From: Bradyrhizobium sp. CCBAU 051011
GTDB taxonomy: Bacteria > Pseudomonadota > Alphaproteobacteria > Rhizobiales > Xanthobacteraceae
Reading direction: 5' to 3'
Assembly: GCF_009930815.1 (NCBI RefSeq)
Contig: NZ_CP022222.1
Location: 8,660,501-8,724,500 of the forward strand
Length of the DNA: 64,000 bases
Position 1 is the stretch's first letter, and each line of letters begins with the position of its first letter. The position numbers and the translations under genes are program-made. Shown in pieces: positions 27,711-35,641 of the stretch. Under the pieces are notes generated by a model. That model was not told the DNA's origin. It did no database searches and was given only the letters and a program-made list of their open reading frames with translations.

Positions 27711-27809
27711 TTCGCGGCGGCCAAACGATCAGCCGGCTGCGGTCGCGATGCCGCAGCCGGCCGCGCTTCAAGGCATGCTCCGAAAGCATGCTCTGCAAGG
27801 ATGTCTGTC

Positions 27810-29372
27810 ATGCGCTCCGCGGGCGAAGTGACGACCGAACCGGCAAAGGCAACCACCCGGACAATTCTCGACACCATCGAGCGGATCGGAAACGGCGTTC
27901 CCCATCCCGTCGTGATCTTCCTGATCCTGATTGCCGTCGCCGCGCTCGCATCGCACCTGCTTTATCTGCTCGATGCCTCGGTCTCCTATCAGGTTATCAA
28001 TCCAGCGACGCATGGCACCGACACCGTGACAGCGCGCGCCAACAGCCTGCTGACGGCCGAGGGCATCAGGCACATCTATACGCGGCTGGTGCCGAACTTC
28101 ATGGGGTTCTCCGCCGCCGGATTGCTGATCATCGCCATGATCGGCGTGGGGGTGGCCGAGGAAGCGGGCCTCGTCAACGCATGCATACGCAAACTCGTGA
28201 CCGTCTCACCGCGCTGGGCGCTGACCTACATTCTCGCCTTCGTCGGCATCATGTCGAGCGTTGCCTCGGATGCGGGCTATCTCGTGCTGATCCCGTTGGC
28301 AGCCACCGCGTTTCTGAGCGTCGGCCGGCATCCGCTGGCGGGGCTCGCGCTGGGCTTTGCCGCCGTTGCCAGCGCGTTCAGCGTCAATATGCTGATCAAG
28401 CCGCTCGATGCCGTGCTCACCGAGTTGACCAATGACGCCATTCACATCGTCAACCCGTCGCTGTCGATCGCGGTGACCGCCAATTTGTGGTTTTCAATCG
28501 TATCCGTCGTCGTCTTGACGATCGTGATTGCGCTGATCAACGAACGGATCATCGAGCCTCGCCTTGGCTTGTATCGCGAAGATCAGGCGGGGGTAACCCT
28601 GCCTCCGCACGAAGGCGGGCGGCTTTCCGCCCAGGAGACGCTCGGCCTGAGGTACGCCGGCGCGGCGCTGCTGGCCGTCATACTGGTATTCTGTCTGCTG
28701 ACGCTGCCATCAGGAGCCCCGCTCCGCGATCCCGCGACCGGTGCGCTGCTCGGAAACTCACCCTTCATGAGCGGCCTGATCGGCCTTGTCATGCTGCTGT
28801 TCCTGCTAACCGGTATCGCCTACGGCATTGGAGCCGGAACGATCAAGCGCGCCACCGATGTGGTCGACGCCATGACCAAAGCCGTTTCGGGATTGGGCGG
28901 CACGATCCTGCTGTTCGTGGTGATCAGCCAGTTCGTCGATTACTTCAACTACAGCAACATGCCGACGTTGCTGGCGGTCAGCATGGCCGATATCCTGAAG
29001 GACGCCAACATCGGTCCGCTGTGGCTGTTGCTGGGTCTTATCCTGCTCGTTGCTGTCCTTGACCTGATCTTCACGCCAGCGATCGCGACATGGGCCATCT
29101 TTGCGCCAGTGTTCGTGCCGCTGTTCGTGCAACTGGCCGTCGATCCCGCCGCGGTGCTGGCGGCCTACCGGGTCGGCGATGGCCCCATCAATTCCATCAC
29201 GCCACTGAACGCCTATTTCGCGCTGGTCGTCGGGTTTGCGCGAAAATACGACCGAAATGCCGGCGTCGGCACGGTCGTCGCGCTGATGCTGCCCTACGTG
29301 GCCTGGATGTTTTCGCTTTGGGTAGTTCTTTTCGTCGTGTGGTACCTGTTGGGCCTTCCCTGGGGCGTATAG
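27810..29372 (+). CDS. AbgT-family transporter (p-aminobenzoyl-glutamate type)
   Basis: 520 residues from ATG 27810 (AAGGA eight bases upstream); an in-frame ATG at 27801 lacks room for a ribosome site. Strongly hydrophobic, with ERIGNGVPHPVVIFL at the start, SSVASDAGYLVLIPL and NYSNMPTLLAV, which are conserved AbgT blocks. AbgT proteins import p-aminobenzoyl-glutamate or export sulfonamides by proton antiport. The next gene starts 11 bp after the stop, so they form an operon. Confidence 0.92.
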   Translation: MRSAGEVTTEPAKATTRTILDTIERIGNGVPHPVVIFLILIAVAALASHLLYLLDASVSYQVINPATHGTDTVTARANSLLTAEGIRHIYTRLVPNFMGFSAAGLLIIAMIGVGVAEEAGLVNACIRKLVTVSPRWALTYILAFVGIMSSVASDAGYLVLIPLAATAFLSVGRHPLAGLALGFAAVASAFSVNMLIKPLDAVLTELTNDAIHIVNPSLSIAVTANLWFSIVSVVVLTIVIALINERIIEPRLGLYREDQAGVTLPPHEGGRLSAQETLGLRYAGAALLAVILVFCLLTLPSGAPLRDPATGALLGNSPFMSGLIGLVMLLFLLTGIAYGIGAGTIKRATDVVDAMTKAVSGLGGTILLFVVISQFVDYFNYSNMPTLLAVSMADILKDANIGPLWLLLGLILLVAVLDLIFTPAIATWAIFAPVFVPLFVQLAVDPAAVLAAYRVGDGPINSITPLNAYFALVVGFARKYDRNAGVGTVVALMLPYVAWMFSLWVVLFVVWYLLGLPWGV

Positions 29373-29383
29373 CTGGAGCAACG

Positions 29384-31162
29384 ATGACGGATCCGGCCGT
29401 GGAGCGTGACTCAGCCAGCATGGAAGACCGCATGCTCGTCGATCCGCGCCACGGCGATATCGAGGACGATGCCGCTAGTCCCGGGCAGCGATCTCTGCTC
29501 GCCATCGCCGGCAGCCTGCTGGTCGAAATCAGTTTGCCGAAGTTGCTGTTTGCCTGGACGGTGTTGCTGCTGTTGCCGGCGGTGCTGCTGGGCCTCGCGC
29601 CATTGCTGGTCTCCGCCTGGCTCGCAACCCTGTCGGAAAAGCTCGCCGCGCTGACCGGGATCGGCACCGCCCTCGCCTTGCTTGCGATCGTCGCGGTCGG
29701 ATGGATCGGATGGCGACCGCTGTTGCGGATCGCCGAAAATAATTTCTGGTCGCTCAATGCGCTCGCCGTGCAGCCCGGCTACGCTTTCACCCGCGAAGCG
29801 CTGCGCCACCTGACGGAACGAATGTGGGGCAGGAAGCTGACCGTCGTCGGCCGGGCGAGGTTACGCAGCGCCAATTCGATTGGGGCAGCCGTCCTGCTGT
29901 CCGCCGGCGCGGTGCTGATTGCGATGCTGGCCTGGCCCGCCTCGCGTTGGACAGGCGGCTGGAACGACCTGGTCCTGCTGCACCGCCTCACAGTGCCGAC
30001 GCTGGCAAATGCAATCCTGCTGGTGTCAGGATATCTGGCGGTCGCTTCGCTGATGTGGGGATTTGCCGATGCCAGCATGCAGCAACCCGTCGATCTCGCT
30101 ACGTTCGACACCGCCTCGTCCGATGCGCGCCGCTGGCGCGTTGCGCACCTGTCGGACCTTCATGTGATTGGCGAGCAATACGGCTTCCGCATCGAAAGCG
30201 GACGGGCCGGCCCACGCGGAAACGACCGGCTCGAGCGCGTCCTGGCGCATCTCGCCGCCATTCACGCGGCCGGCCCGCTCGACCACATTCTCGTTACCGG
30301 CGATATGACCGACGCCGGCCGCGCCAGCGAATGGGCCGCATTCCTCGACGCCATGGCACGTCATCCGGAACTTGCCGCGCGCACGATCTTGTTGCCGGGC
30401 AATCATGACCTCAACATTGTCGACCGCGCCAATCCGGCCCGGCTCGACCTGCCGTTCAGCCCGAACAAGCGGTTGCGGCAGATCCGCACCCTGTCGGCGA
30501 TGGCGGCCGTGCAAGGCGATCGCGTGCACATAGTCGACGGTAACGGAAAAATGGCCGTAACGCTGAGCGCCTCGCTGGCACCGAAGCGCGATTCGATCGT
30601 GGCCCTCGCTCAGCACGGCGGCCTGCGTCGTGCCGCGGCGCTGCGCGGCCTGTTCGACGACCAGTTTCCGATGATCCTGCCGCCCGATGCGGAAGGCGGC
30701 CTCGGAATTGCGGTCCTGAACTCCAACGCGGAAACTCACTTTTCCTTCACCAACGCACTCGGATTGGTGTCGGTCGAACAGACGCATCGCCTCGAGGCGG
30801 CGATCCGGCATTATCCGGCCGCACGCTGGATCTTCGCATTGCACCACCACGTCGTGGAGTATCCCATGCCGGTGAAAGCATTCTCCGAACGCATCGGGAC
30901 CGCCTTGATCAATGGCAGCTGGTTCGTGCGCAAGCTGGATGCGCTGGCCGGTCGCACCGTGGTGATGCACGGTCACCGCCATATCGACTGGATCGGCGCC
31001 TGCGGTTCGCTCAAGATCATCTCCGCGCCCTCCCCGGTGATGAATGCGACCGATGATGCGGCCACGCATTTCTACATTCACACCCTGGCGGCCGGCCCGG
31101 AAGGGCGGCTTGATCTGCTGCCGCCGCAGCGCGTGGAGATTGCCGGCGAGAAGAACGCCTAG
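29384..31162 (+). CDS. Membrane-anchored metallophosphoesterase
   Basis: 592 residues from ATG 29384, after GGAG; an upstream in-frame start would read inside the transporter gene. Residues 1-235 hold four hydrophobic segments (e.g. WTVLLLLPAVLLGLAPLLV). The C-terminal calcineurin-like domain has HLSDLHVIG, VTGDMTD, PGNHDLN, HHHVVE and HGHRHID, the full two-metal ligand set. Phosphodiesterase or lipid-phosphate hydrolase on the membrane surface; substrate unknown. Second gene of an operon with the AbgT transporter. Confidence 0.87.
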   Translation: MTDPAVERDSASMEDRMLVDPRHGDIEDDAASPGQRSLLAIAGSLLVEISLPKLLFAWTVLLLLPAVLLGLAPLLVSAWLATLSEKLAALTGIGTALALLAIVAVGWIGWRPLLRIAENNFWSLNALAVQPGYAFTREALRHLTERMWGRKLTVVGRARLRSANSIGAAVLLSAGAVLIAMLAWPASRWTGGWNDLVLLHRLTVPTLANAILLVSGYLAVASLMWGFADASMQQPVDLATFDTASSDARRWRVAHLSDLHVIGEQYGFRIESGRAGPRGNDRLERVLAHLAAIHAAGPLDHILVTGDMTDAGRASEWAAFLDAMARHPELAARTILLPGNHDLNIVDRANPARLDLPFSPNKRLRQIRTLSAMAAVQGDRVHIVDGNGKMAVTLSASLAPKRDSIVALAQHGGLRRAAALRGLFDDQFPMILPPDAEGGLGIAVLNSNAETHFSFTNALGLVSVEQTHRLEAAIRHYPAARWIFALHHHVVEYPMPVKAFSERIGTALINGSWFVRKLDALAGRTVVMHGHRHIDWIGACGSLKIISAPSPVMNATDDAATHFYIHTLAAGPEGRLDLLPPQRVEIAGEKNA

Positions 31163-31169
31163 GGCAAGC

Positions 31170-31203
31170 GGCGTTCGATCGGAAGTGGCTCAGATCGAAC
31201 GCC
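31170..31203 (+). terminator. Hairpin after the metallophosphoesterase gene
   Basis: Perfect 11-bp inverted repeat GGCGTTCGATC / GATCGAACGCC with a 12-nt loop, 7 bp after the stop. There is no T run, so it may be a Rho-dependent end or mRNA-stabilising structure, not a classic terminator. Confidence 0.5.
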
Positions 31204-31326
31204 AACCTCAGCGGCAGCCTCGCGGGCACGTCGCGATAAAGCGAGCCTACGTGCGCAGTTCGAGGGCAATCCGAACCCGCACGAGCCCGACGCGGTGAGT
31301 TTGACTCGAACGCGTTCGGAAAAAGA

Positions 31327-31635
31327 CTAGAGCCCGCCGCGGCACATTTCCCGATACCGTCGGCAGTTTCCCTGGCCCCGTTCGCCAAGCTCATCCTTGT
31401 AGAGGCAGTGCGCGCGCAATTTCGCGCAAACCTGGCCGGTTGATACACGCTCGAATGACGGACGATCGAATGACGGACGCTGGCACGCTTCGCGGAATCT
31501 GCGGCAATGGCCTTGACCGCGCTCGCCGAGCGCGTCCTTCATTTCGCAGGTGCGCTGCAATTCCCTGCAGTTCTGCGCGAACACAACATCGGTCAATCCA
31601 ACTAGCAAAAACATCGCTACTGAAAATGCACGCAT
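31327..31635 (-). CDS. Small secreted Cys-rich protein with an internal duplication
   Basis: 102 residues. Signal peptide MRAFSVAMFLLVGLTDVVFA, then two homologous modules of about 30 residues: one with KDALGERGQGHCRRFREAC and one with KDELGERGQGNCRRYREMC, each holding four Cys in matching places. A short linker has its own small repeat (RPSFDRPSFER). Eight paired Cys suggest four disulfides in the periplasm or outside. GAGGAG seven bases before the ATG. I know no family name. An 18-codon ORF lies 66 bp upstream on the same strand. Confidence 0.8.
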   Translation of the reverse strand: MRAFSVAMFLLVGLTDVVFAQNCRELQRTCEMKDALGERGQGHCRRFREACQRPSFDRPSFERVSTGQVCAKLRAHCLYKDELGERGQGNCRRYREMCRGGL

Positions 31636-31686
31636 GGCTTCACTCCTCGCGTTATCACTTTTGCTAAATACTGGACCCTGAAGTCT

Positions 31687-31717
31687 CCCGGCACGAATGT
31701 GTCAAGTGGATGCCGGG
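31687..31717 (-). promoter_or_regulatory. Hairpin in the leader of the Cys-rich protein gene
   Basis: Minus strand: CCCGGCA, 17 nt, TGCCGGG. The left arm lies inside the 3' end of the 18-codon ORF and the right arm follows its stop, so a ribosome on that ORF would melt it. Confidence 0.35.
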
Positions 31718-31758
31718 AAGAGCTCGATTTTGCGCACCAGCAAGTAAATCGCGAACAT
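31702..31758 (-). CDS. Possible 18-residue leader peptide or micro-protein
   Basis: ORF MFAIYLLVRKIELFPAST, hydrophobic with two basic residues. The reason for calling it is the ribosome site: AAGGAGGTAAGTC directly before the ATG is a near-perfect Shine-Dalgarno at ideal spacing, stronger than at most genes in this window. It ends 66 bp before the Cys-rich protein gene on the same strand. It may be a regulatory leader or a small membrane peptide; it may also be chance. Confidence 0.4.
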   Translation of the reverse strand: MFAIYLLVRKIELFPAST

Positions 31759-32229
31759 GACTTACCTCCTTTGCACCTCCACTTCCTTACCACGTCGGCG
31801 CGTATGGGCGCTGTGAACCCGATCACAGGTAGAATGGCTGGAATGCTAACTTGCTTGTCTCGATCTAAAGGACCGCTTCGATTCAAGAGCGACGGTCGAG
31901 GCTAACGGCAGCTACGTCGCAGGCTATGTCTTTGCGATCCGCTCGGAGCGATTGATCTGCCGCGAAGTGCGGTGAAGGTTTGCCATCGATGCGAGGCCGA
32001 TTGCGGCTGATGCCAACAAGCAGCGCTCGATCACGGAACAGGATTGGCGTAGAGATCGCGATCCGGCGAAGTCAAGCCAGTGTCTAGCGACCGTCGCGAT
32101 TCGGCTGGGGCATCGCCAGCGAGTTGTTCGGAAGCTTGTCTCACCATCGGATCCCGCGGCGCAGTGGACCGGAGCTCACAAGCGGCCGGCATTCTTTGCT
32201 TCTCGGACAACTATCTCATCGACGTGAAG
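31759..32229. other. Gene-poor region
   Basis: 471 bp between the leader ORF and the stop of the 260-residue protein gene. No ORF with a ribosome site or recognisable motif on either strand. Confidence 0.45.
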
Positions 32230-33012
32230 TCAGTTGCGGAAGTCCAGCACCGGAAATCGGTCCGTAATTCGATGCCAAAAACTGAGTGGCGGTCGCCGCG
32301 ATCTTTGACCTGGAAGGTACAAGCACCGAGGCGCCAATTTCATTCCATAGTAAAGATTCTTTCCAGAAATGATTTGTCCACCCTCGAACCTTGCGTCCGC
32401 ATCAAAAGTTAGCTTGATCACTTCTGCTGTTCGGTTCAGTAGTCCAGTTGCTGTATCGTCAAACGCAACCGTATATTTGGTCGTTGCCTTCAGAACTTGC
32501 TGTCCCTGACAGATGTAGTCACCTTCCTGCAGATACCTTCTCACCTCCTGATCGCATGTCCCTCTGTGTAACAACTCATTTGCTATGACCGCGAGATCCT
32601 CGAGTGACACTTCAAGAACTTCAACGTCATCAAGCTCAAGCTTGACAGATTCTACAAGCTTTGCATTCACGGTTGTTTCGATATTCCGCAATAACTCTGT
32701 AGTCACTCCAAGTCGCGCCTTTCGGAGCTCCGAAGAGACCTGTTTATTTGTGAAAGAGGTGCGAGTCACAGCGACTAGTCGTTGAGGCTCAACCTCGCAG
32801 AGCATGGAATAATATTTGCCGTCCGATGATACATGGTAGAGTGACCCCGGAGCGCGCAAGCTGGTGGGTGGCGTAATTGGATAGAAGCCAATGTCCACAA
32901 TGGCTTCGTTTAGTTTATCGGGGTTAGGCTTGTGCATGTATACCGCCGCTACGGCGCCTGGGGGGCCTGCACACGCTAGAAATATTGCTCCCCACTTAAG
33001 GATCGGAAACAT
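32230..33012 (-). CDS. AT-rich hypothetical membrane-anchored protein
   Basis: 260 residues. One N-terminal hydrophobic segment (MFPILKWGAIFLACAGPPGA) that reads as signal anchor, then a soluble domain with few features; CDQEV and YICQGQQ bring Cys into range of a disulfide. Ribosome site GAAGGAGGGG before the ATG. The coding region is markedly AT-rich against its neighbours (a sampled 60-bp line at 32641 is about 40% GC), which points to horizontal gain. It lies 21 bp after the 37-residue Cys-rich peptide gene and is probably co-transcribed with it. No family recognised. Confidence 0.75.
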   Translation of the reverse strand: MFPILKWGAIFLACAGPPGAVAAVYMHKPNPDKLNEAIVDIGFYPITPPTSLRAPGSLYHVSSDGKYYSMLCEVEPQRLVAVTRTSFTNKQVSSELRKARLGVTTELLRNIETTVNAKLVESVKLELDDVEVLEVSLEDLAVIANELLHRGTCDQEVRRYLQEGDYICQGQQVLKATTKYTVAFDDTATGLLNRTAEVIKLTFDADARFEGGQIISGKNLYYGMKLAPRCLYLPGQRSRRPPLSFWHRITDRFPVLDFRN

Positions 33013-33033
33013 CAGATTCCCCTCCTTCGACGA

Positions 33034-33147
33034 CTAGGGACAACAAACACTGCCGCAAGGCCGCGGGCACGCATTGGCCGAGTTGGTGGGGGCCGCCGCA
33101 CCTAACGCGGAAAGAGCGAAGATCAAGAACAATGCTGCGAACTTCAT
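33034..33147 (-). CDS. Small exported Cys-rich peptide (37 residues)
   Basis: Below usual gene-calling length. From the ATG at 33147: a clean signal peptide (MKFAALFLIFALSALGAAAP) and a mature tail NSANACPRPCGSVCCP with four Cys in C-x3-C-x3-C-C. AGAAAGGACAGGTC precedes the ATG. It ends 21 bp before the strong ribosome site of the 260-residue gene, so the two form an operon. The Cys pattern suits two disulfides or metal binding. Could act as a toxin, effector or copper/zinc trap; none can be shown from sequence. It could also be a lipid-free periplasmic structural peptide. Confidence 0.65.
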   Translation of the reverse strand: MKFAALFLIFALSALGAAAPTNSANACPRPCGSVCCP

Positions 33148-33502
33148 GACCTGTCCTTTCTCAGATTGGTGTGTGCTCGCTCTAGTTGATGCGAAAAATT
33201 ATCTCCCTACATAGACGTGCCAAATGTTATCTACTTCACACCCGCCTCGTTTTTTGTGGGATTGCCGAGAGAAACGGTCTGAGCCTTAGTGGTGCGATCG
33301 GCTCAAACAATGGGCGCTCTGGGTACCAGAACCAGTCATTGGCACGCATCCCAAGATGGAAGCGACGGTCGCAGAGGTTAGCGCCGGCGATGTTGGGTGA
33401 GCGTAGTGGACTCCGCAAAATGAAGCAGCCTCAGTTCGAAGTTAACTGAGGCAGAAGGTTCGGTCGCCACAAGTTGACCGGTTCCAAATGGAAAGGCGAT
33501 CG
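33148..33502. other. Intergenic, AT-rich
   Basis: 355 bp, holding the likely promoter of the peptide operon. An 87-codon plus-strand ORF (33186-33449) starts with TTG, has no ribosome site or motif, and is not called. Confidence 0.45.
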
Positions 33503-34183
33503 TCAATTTCGCCGATCGCGATCCGAGAGTGTTCCCGCAGAAGGCGAAGGGCGAGGCACCGACGATGGCTGCACAGCCGATGACTGCGCCCTGGGTTGCG
33601 GAGTATTGGGCTGCGGGATGGAGGTCGCCTGCTGGGCCGGGGACGGAGGCGTAACCGACATCTTCTGTCTGATGTCCTCCTGAACAGCGCGCAGTGCCGC
33701 AACGGTCTGGGCGATCTGTTCTTGCTTGTTAGCGAGTTGCTCTACGCTGCGCCGCACGGCATCGAGATTGGACGCCAGGGGCTCAAGCTGCACCGGGCCA
33801 GGGGAAGTTGCTGCCACGGCCGGGGATTTCGTCGTCGAAGTGGATAACAACCAGGCTAGCGCTGGAGCGCGGGCTACCACCATCTCCTTTGCTACATCAC
33901 CATAGGACTGCCAGCCAAGCGTAGCGCCGACACCGATGAGAACCGTAATAGAAAACCGGATGAGACTGCGGGTCATTCGCCTGCCAATCGACGGCCGGCC
34001 GCCCGTCGCCGGCCCCTCGCCGAAGCGATAGGAATGCGAAGAATCGACCGACGACTTCGTGCGTCTTCTACCCATACGCCGATCGGATCGGACGTCCAGA
34101 TCGCGCGCAAGCCCGCCCGACGAAATTTCTTCGGCGCTCGGCCACTGCTGCTCCGCGAGCGGTGGGCTTTGCGAGTATAACAT
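33503..34183 (-). CDS. Membrane-anchored hypothetical protein with coiled coil and Pro-rich tail
   Basis: 226 residues. A basic N-terminal 65 residues, one transmembrane segment (LIRFSITVLIGVGATLGW), then a coiled coil (LDAVRRSVEQLANKQEQIAQ, TVAALRAVQEDIRQKM) and a Pro/Ser/Gln-rich tail. I recall many paralogues of this layout in Bradyrhizobium, function unknown. ATG at 34183 with GGAG seven bases upstream. Confidence 0.75.
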   Translation of the reverse strand: MLYSQSPPLAEQQWPSAEEISSGGLARDLDVRSDRRMGRRRTKSSVDSSHSYRFGEGPATGGRPSIGRRMTRSLIRFSITVLIGVGATLGWQSYGDVAKEMVVARAPALAWLLSTSTTKSPAVAATSPGPVQLEPLASNLDAVRRSVEQLANKQEQIAQTVAALRAVQEDIRQKMSVTPPSPAQQATSIPQPNTPQPRAQSSAVQPSSVPRPSPSAGTLSDRDRRN

Positions 34184-34501
34184 CTGGTGACTCCACCCCG
34201 CGGTTCTTATTGGCTGAAGAGGCCAACCTGGTTTGACAGAAGCGAGGCGGGAGCGCAGCAGTCCTGGGGCGATTGTGGGATCGTCGCGCGATAGAGGATC
34301 GGTTTGTTTGAACTCGGTGAAAACTCAACCGTCAAGCCGGCTCATTGCGCAGCCCGTGCGTGACGGCAGTGGGAAGAAGCTGACAGTGACGATGCTTGAT
34401 CGGTGTCCGGTCACGCCGCGACGGTGACCTCCAAATTGATCAACACCGCCGGCCGAATTGACTTAGGCAGCGCCGCCATGCGTCTTGAGTTGCGCCATCC
34501 G
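34184..34501. other. Intergenic region
   Basis: 318 bp between two minus-strand genes. No feature recognised. Confidence 0.4.
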
Positions 34502-34678
34502 TTAGCCTCCGGACCGAGGCAAAAACGGATGCACGGACTCAGCTAACAGGGTCGCCAATTGTGCGGTGGCAGGCGTGGACTGCTTTTCGGGCGGCAGTGA
34601 GCCGACAGACTGGACCACCAGTCCAGTACCAGCGGCAATGGCAACTATCGCAATTGCAGCAAGATATTCGATCCTCAT
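34502..34678 (-). CDS. Small single-pass membrane protein, probable stress gene
   Basis: 58 residues. MRIEYLAAIAIVAIAAGTGL makes one transmembrane or signal segment; the short rest is polar (SLPPEKQSTPATAQ). ATG at 34678 with GGAGGAA eight bases upstream. An EcfG-like promoter sits 33 bp ahead. Function unknown. Confidence 0.65.
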   Translation of the reverse strand: MRIEYLAAIAIVAIAAGTGLVVQSVGSLPPEKQSTPATAQLATLLAESVHPFLPRSGG

Positions 34679-35101
34679 GGCGATGGTTCCTCCATGGGCT
34701 TCCACAGAATAACCGGACACTCTCTAAATTGGTTCCAGAGCGCAGTTTGACCCTGGCCCTGGACCGCCTGCTTGCGCGGCGCCCGGATGGCACCCTCGTC
34801 AATCCGGCCGAGCGCGGCGTTCCGTCCGAACGGCGTCACGATCAGAAGTCAGGGAACGAAAGCTCTGGCCAAGACTTTAGAAGCTTGAGACCGTCGCTCG
34901 CCGTTAACTTCACGGCGCATGTCGCGGATAGCCAAAGGTTCTACTGCAGGGCCCGCTGTTCTCAAAAACAAGCGCTCGCGCAGATAGCCAAAAGCGGCGG
35001 TCTCGGTTCCGTTCAGAATTGCAGCAGTGCGCGCAAGCGGGAGATCTGCAGGAGGGGTGGGCGCCGATGCTGGTGCGTTCTTACCCGAACGAGGCTTCGT
35101 T
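34679..35101. other. Divergent intergenic region
   Basis: 423 bp with the EcfG-like promoter at 34711-34736. Two overlapping 90-185-codon ORFs here lack ribosome sites and motifs and are taken as chance. Confidence 0.4.
34711..34736 (-). promoter_or_regulatory. EcfG-type promoter candidate
   Basis: Minus strand GGAAC-N17-GGTT, within the EcfG spacing rule, and 33 bp from the ATG of the 58-residue membrane protein gene. Confidence 0.45.
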
Positions 35102-35302
35102 ATGCGCAACCGCCTTGACATAGACCCCAAACACAGCCGAGCAATCGTTCAAGAGATCGGGGAAAGATTACGCGCGCTCCTGAAAGAAGAGCCGGAACTC
35201 CCGGGGAGCCTTGGAACGCAACTCGACCGGCTCCGCGAATTTGAGAAGCAGTCACCATCGATCATTCCAGCGGCTGAGCACTGGGACAAGCGTCGCCGTT
35301 GA
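35102..35302 (+). CDS. Small conserved hypothetical protein
   Basis: 66 residues from the ATG at 35102 (MRNRLDIDPKHSRAIVQEIG). Helical, charged, with LPGSLGTQLDRLREFEKQSPSI; I recall near-identical short proteins in Bradyrhizobium. No known function. The next small gene begins 33 bp later. Confidence 0.65.
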   Translation: MRNRLDIDPKHSRAIVQEIGERLRALLKEEPELPGSLGTQLDRLREFEKQSPSIIPAAEHWDKRRR

Positions 35303-35335
35303 GACGCAGACGGCTCGGCCGAACATGGACGAGCA

Positions 35336-35545
35336 ATGCCATCGGTGAAGGGCCGTGCGTCAAAAATTTTGAATGAGTACGGTGCGGCGCAATTCGAATT
35401 GATCGGCAAAGCCGTCGTGCTTACCGACGGAAAGGCTGGCACGGTCGAAAACGTTTGGCTCGACGAAATGCACGGGCTTCGGATTTCCATCAAAGGTCAT
35501 GATGGAAGATGGCCGGTCTCGACCATCAAGCTTGTGGAGCCCTAG
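35336..35545 (+). CDS. Small beta-rich hypothetical protein, PRC-barrel-like
   Basis: 69 residues. IGKAVVLTDGKAGTVENVWL and LRISIKGHDGRWPVSTIKLV read as a small beta barrel similar in pattern to PRC-barrel domains. Same strand as the 66-residue gene, 33 bp away, possibly co-transcribed. Ribosome site weak. Function unknown. Confidence 0.6.
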   Translation: MPSVKGRASKILNEYGAAQFELIGKAVVLTDGKAGTVENVWLDEMHGLRISIKGHDGRWPVSTIKLVEP

Positions 35546-35641
35546 ACCTCGCATCGGCTACGCGCTGCCCAGATCGCGCGCTCGGCGAGAGAGGATCATA
35601 ATGCCTCGCATCTTGCGAAGCCCCGGGAGTGAGTAAACGCG

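Noticed and set aside
33148..33260. Sigma-54 promoter before the Cys peptide gene
   Set aside because: A TTGGCACG -24 element is present, but the -12 element reads TGTAG in place of TTGCA.
33186..33449. 87-codon plus-strand ORF
   Set aside because: TTG start, no ribosome site, no motif, in a promoter region.
34561..35118. 185-codon plus-strand ORF
   Set aside because: Antisense to the small membrane protein gene and its promoter; Arg/Cys-rich without pattern.
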